The notes under the pieces are model-generated. The model was not told the origin of the DNA. It worked only from the letters and a program-made list of their open reading frames with translations, and searched no databases. Source: an uncultured Eubacteriales bacterium (GTDB lineage Bacteria; Bacillota; Clostridia; Christensenellales; UBA1242). Taken from it: 8,517 bases of DNA. Location: NCBI GenBank assembly GCA_900557655.1, contig USTX01000022.1:1-8517 (forward strand), given 5' to 3'. The position numbers were made by a program, and so were the translations under genes. Positions 6,668 through 8,517 of the stretch are shown here, in pieces (position 1 is the first letter of the stretch; each line of letters opens with the position of its first letter).

Positions 6668-6695
6668 ATTTTACCATATGCTACCCTTATTTCAA
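6668..6695 (-). promoter_or_regulatory. Promoter candidate for the GNAT gene
   Basis: On the minus strand TTGAAA (6690-6695), 16 bases, then TAAAAT (6668-6673). The -35 box lies in the conserved TATTTCAA part of the repeat copy. Transcription would start at about 6661, right at the GGGGAG ribosome binding site, giving a very short leader. A TATAAT at 6662-6667 is closer still but has no matching -35. Confidence 0.4.
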
Positions 6696-6725
6696 AACAA
6701 AACAGAGTGATTTCACCCTGTTTTT
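6688..6725. repeat. Repeated terminator element, copy 2 (hairpin 6699-6724)
   Basis: AAAACAGAGTGA (6699-6710) pairs with TCACCCTGTTTT (6713-6724) with a single mismatch and T-runs on both sides. The 26-base hairpin differs from copy 1 (6108-6133) at one position only. It follows the M20 gene on the minus strand by about 28 bases and should terminate it. Confidence 0.8.
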
Positions 6726-6752
6726 TTATTGTTATAATTTGCCTTATGGTAA

Positions 6753-7844
6753 TTAAACGTTCTTCACACAATAATCAAGAACTTTCATAAGTAACTTGCT
6801 ATATTTATTGTACTCATCTATATTAACAAACTCATTAGGCTTGTGCGCAAGCGCCAAATCGCCAACGCCAAAAATAAATGCATCTCCGCCAGTTGCTTGA
6901 AAATATCCTGCCTCACACCCACCAGTAAACGACCTTTCTTTTAATTTGAATTTTGAACAAATTGCCTCAACAAGTTTCCCTGTTTTTCTTTCTAGCGGAG
7001 GGATATTTAGTTCTTGTGAAAGCACAATCTTTGAACCATCGTGTCTTTTTTCTAACACTTTTATATATTGTTTAATAAGTTTTAGCACCCTTGCGCTATT
7101 TTGAGCACTATTGCTTCTTAAATCAAATTTAAGTTTTGCATAGCCAGACACGATGTTAACTTTATCTCCACCTGACACAACATTGCAAGAAACTGATGTC
7201 CCATCAATTTTTGAACCTAATTTTTCAATATACAAAACCAGCCTAGCCAAAATATAATTAGCATTTATTCCGTTTTCAGGCATACTGCTGTGACAGCTTT
7301 TACCAAAGATTTCTATACTGAATTCGCCACAACCTTTGCTTTCTGAGCAAATGGCCATATTGGTAGGCTCGCCAACAATAGTTATTTTAGGAACTATTGA
7401 CCGTTTAATAAATTCTTCTTGAACACGCATAATGCAATCGAGAGTGGTTTCTTCATCACCTGTTATTGCTATTATTATCGGGTCGTCTAAGTTTTTAATC
7501 TTATTTAGGTTGTCAAGAATAACACCAAAATAGCTTTTCATATCAATCGTGCCCAAACCATACATTTTATCATTAATAATTGTTGGGCAATATGGATTTG
7601 TTTTGTATGACTTTTCGTCAGCAGTTACTGTGTCAATGTGCCCAGATAAGACAATCGCATTATTGATATTTTTAAGTTGTGTATTGATACCAATAATCAA
7701 CCCTTCTCTATCATCTTTTAGGCTTTTGACTTTAATGATTTCCTTAGAATTTGGTGCAAATCTTTTTTCTAAATAGTTTATGATTTCTTTATTTTGTTTT
7801 GTATCAAAACTTTTTATAGATACAAGTTCTTTTAAATTTTCCAT
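6753..7844 (-). CDS. M20-family metallo-deacylase/peptidase, ArgE-like
   Basis: M20 enzymes hydrolyse an amide bond with a two-zinc centre; ArgE removes acetyl from N-acetylornithine. The 363-residue product keeps every expected residue: H69 and D71 in SGHIDT, D101 in GLGTIDMKS, catalytic E131 and ligand E132 in TGDEET, E159 in VGEPTN, and the final ligand H334 in LAHKPNEFV. H185 in CHSSMP belongs to the dimerisation lid, which spans about residues 172-280. The C-terminal GCEAGYFQ...AHKPNEF pattern is closer to ArgE than to DapE or PepT, but the substrate is uncertain. The frame runs back to a TTG at 7862, but that overlaps the AAGGAG ribosome binding site. The ATG at 7844 is the start. No other arginine or lysine genes are nearby. 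The upstream leader ORF and terminator indicate attenuation control. A repeat-type terminator follows. Confidence 0.9.
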   Translation of the reverse strand: MENLKELVSIKSFDTKQNKEIINYLEKRFAPNSKEIIKVKSLKDDREGLIIGINTQLKNINNAIVLSGHIDTVTADEKSYKTNPYCPTIINDKMYGLGTIDMKSYFGVILDNLNKIKNLDDPIIIAITGDEETTLDCIMRVQEEFIKRSIVPKITIVGEPTNMAICSESKGCGEFSIEIFGKSCHSSMPENGINANYILARLVLYIEKLGSKIDGTSVSCNVVSGGDKVNIVSGYAKLKFDLRSNSAQNSARVLKLIKQYIKVLEKRHDGSKIVLSQELNIPPLERKTGKLVEAICSKFKLKERSFTGGCEAGYFQATGGDAFIFGVGDLALAHKPNEFVNIDEYNKYSKLLMKVLDYCVKNV

Positions 7845-7867
7845 TTTATCTCTCCTTAACAAAAAAT

Positions 7868-7906
7868 AACCCGTTGTTAGTTTCTTTCAAAACATACCAA
7901 CGGGTT
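7868..7906 (-). terminator. Attenuator terminator directly before the M20 gene
   Basis: Read on the minus strand, AACCCGTTG (7906-7898) pairs perfectly with CAACGGGTT (7876-7868) across a 21-base loop. A and six T follow, and the M20 ribosome binding site starts a few bases later. An intrinsic terminator between a gene's promoter and its ribosome binding site indicates premature termination as the control step. The loop carries TATGTTTTG (7896-7888), which can pair with the upstream segment at 7949-7941. Confidence 0.78.
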
Positions 7907-7940
7907 TAAGATTATATACAAAAATATTTATATCCATCTA

Positions 7941-7990
7941 TATGTTTTGTGACACGCAAAATAGCATCCACAAAACATTTTTGTGAACGC
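7941..7990 (-). promoter_or_regulatory. Mutually exclusive RNA hairpins in the M20 leader
   Basis: On the minus-strand RNA, 7990-7979 pairs with 7975-7964: a 12-bp stem with a 3-base loop and two G·U pairs that exist only on this strand. The second arm can instead pair with 7951-7942: ATGTTTTGTG (7978-7969) with CACAAAACAT, 10 bp perfect. The third segment can also pair over nine bases (CAAAACATA, 7949-7941) with the terminator loop (7896-7888). The first stem starts two bases after the leader stop codon, so a ribosome there would open it. Pairings are seen in the sequence; switching is inferred. Confidence 0.65.
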
Positions 7991-7992
7991 TT

Positions 7993-8031
7993 TTACTTAT
8001 GCAAATGCCACATAACAAATGAATTAAACAT
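7993..8031 (-). CDS. Leader peptide ORF upstream of the M20 gene (12 residues)
   Basis: The ORF encodes MFNSFVMWHLHK and ends in TAA. AAAGGAG sits at a good distance before the ATG, and a promoter lies just upstream. Its stop codon is two bases ahead of a 12-bp hairpin, and a terminator stands between it and the M20 start. A product this short, so placed, is most likely a sensor of translation and not a functional protein. The peptide has one Trp and two His near its end. This is too few for a classic His or Trp operon leader but leaves codon-specific or drug-dependent stalling possible. I recall no identical known leader peptide. Confidence 0.65.
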   Translation of the reverse strand: MFNSFVMWHLHK

Positions 8032-8055
8032 TTCTTTTCTCCTTTATTACATTAT

Positions 8056-8084
8056 ATGATATACAATTTTTTTAAATTTGTCAA
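8056..8084 (-). promoter_or_regulatory. Promoter of the M20 leader transcript
   Basis: On the minus strand a perfect TTGACA (8079-8084), 17 bases, then TATCAT (8056-8061), five of six matches. A perfect TATAAT lies five bases further on (8051-8056), but its spacing of 22 is too long. Transcription would begin near 8049, about 18 bases before the leader ORF. It lies 28 bases after the phosphorylase stop, so M20 can be expressed without that gene. Confidence 0.7.
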
Positions 8085-8112
8085 CCCTTTATTTAACATA
8101 ACCTCTTTTGGG

Positions 8113-8517
8113 CTATTTTAAGGCTAAGGCGCAATCAAGCGCAATAGGGATAACTTTTGCTTTCTTAGGTACATTATGGTCATTTAAACTTCGTGGGTTA
8201 TAGTTTTCGGTTGCCAAACTGTCTGCCGCATAAAATATCTGGCCGAATCCCACCTTTCTAAATTTTGCTACAACGGCCATAGCCGAACACTCCATATCAA
8301 CAGTGATTGCCCCTTGCTCTTTTCTTTTTGCCACTTTTAAAGGAGTTTCTCTGTAAATAGCATCGGTCGTCCAGGTTTTTCCCTTGTGATAGTGTATCCC
8401 TAGGTCTTTTAATTTGGTTTCAATCTTTTTGATTACGTCGGTGTTTAATTTAACCACATCGCTTGACGGCGCATAATGATAACTTGTGCCCTCATCACGG
8501 ATTGCAGCCGTTGGCAC
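8113..8517 (-). CDS. Nucleoside phosphorylase (PNP/uridine phosphorylase family), C-terminal 134-135 residues; 5' end off the window
   Basis: This enzyme family splits nucleosides with phosphate into the base and (deoxy)ribose 1-phosphate for salvage. The visible part begins inside the protein; the first codon in view (GTG) is an internal valine. AIRDEGTSYHYAP is the segment around the phosphate and base pocket. TTDAIYRET follows about 40 residues later. VDMECSAMAVVAKFR holds the Met-Glu pair that binds the ribose. FYAADSLATENYNPR supplies the aspartate region near the base in this family. The protein ends ALALK. The motifs fit the uridine phosphorylase-like branch common in Clostridia, but base specificity cannot be assigned from half a protein. 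No terminator follows before the M20 leader promoter, so some read-through into that leader is possible. Confidence 0.85.
   Translation of the reverse strand: MPTAAIRDEGTSYHYAPSSDVVKLNTDVIKKIETKLKDLGIHYHKGKTWTTDAIYRETPLKVAKRKEQGAITVDMECSAMAVVAKFRKVGFGQIFYAADSLATENYNPRSLNDHNVPKKAKVIPIALDCALALK

Noticed and set aside
7860..7862. TTG start for the M20 protein (six extra residues)
   Set aside because: It lies inside the terminator T-run and ribosome binding site region; the ATG at 7844 has AAGGAG at the right distance.
7911..7916. TATAAT on the minus strand just before the attenuator hairpin
   Set aside because: No acceptable -35 box at 17-18 bases. A start there would fall in the terminator arm; the upstream TTGACA promoter explains the leader better.
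1..8517. tRNA, rRNA, CRISPR, transposase or integrase
   Set aside because: No cloverleaf with CCA-type end, no spaced repeat array and no mobile-element protein was found on either strand.

Overview
The window suggests a low-to-moderate GC Gram-positive bacterium of the Clostridia type. The order murA, divIB/ftsQ, ftsA on one strand is the Firmicute form of the division and cell-wall (dcw) cluster, the ribosome binding sites are strong purine runs (GGGGA, AGGAG), and the promoters are sigma-A-like. No gene points to a particular genus, so the assignment stops there.

Left third (1-3022, minus strand): murA, then ftsQ/divIB, an intrinsic terminator, and a separately promoted ftsA that runs off the left edge. 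MurA makes the first committed peptidoglycan precursor, FtsQ/DivIB is a divisome scaffold, and FtsA tethers FtsZ to the membrane. Divergent from murA, with its own promoter, is a plus-strand GT4-type glycosyltransferase gene (3177-4316), perhaps acting on membrane lipids or cell-surface glycans.

Middle (4317-6140): a bidirectional terminator; a DMP19/DUF4375-like small protein (minus); a single-pass membrane protein with an extracytoplasmic domain (minus); and a divergent 70-residue Xre-type repressor (plus). The membrane-protein promoter is a perfect consensus pair whose 18-bp spacer is occupied by an 18-bp palindrome. A second partial copy abuts the repressor start codon. This looks like a small repressor-operator switch.

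Right third (6088-8517, minus strand): a GNAT acetyltransferase bracketed by two copies of a terminator-like repeat, then an ArgE-like M20 metallo-deacylase, then the 3' part of a nucleoside phosphorylase gene. The 268-base gap ahead of the M20 gene is the most interesting stretch. It holds a promoter, a 12-codon leader ORF with a good ribosome binding site, a 12-bp hairpin starting two bases after the leader stop codon, competing alternative pairings, and an intrinsic terminator directly before the M20 ribosome binding site. That is the architecture of translation-coupled transcription attenuation.

By eye, the dcw genes and the Xre gene use more G/C at third positions than the glycosyltransferase, GNAT, M20 and phosphorylase genes. 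The window may therefore mix core and more recently acquired or less expressed genes. No tRNA, rRNA, CRISPR array, transposase or integrase was seen. No gene-free stretch exceeds 300 bases.
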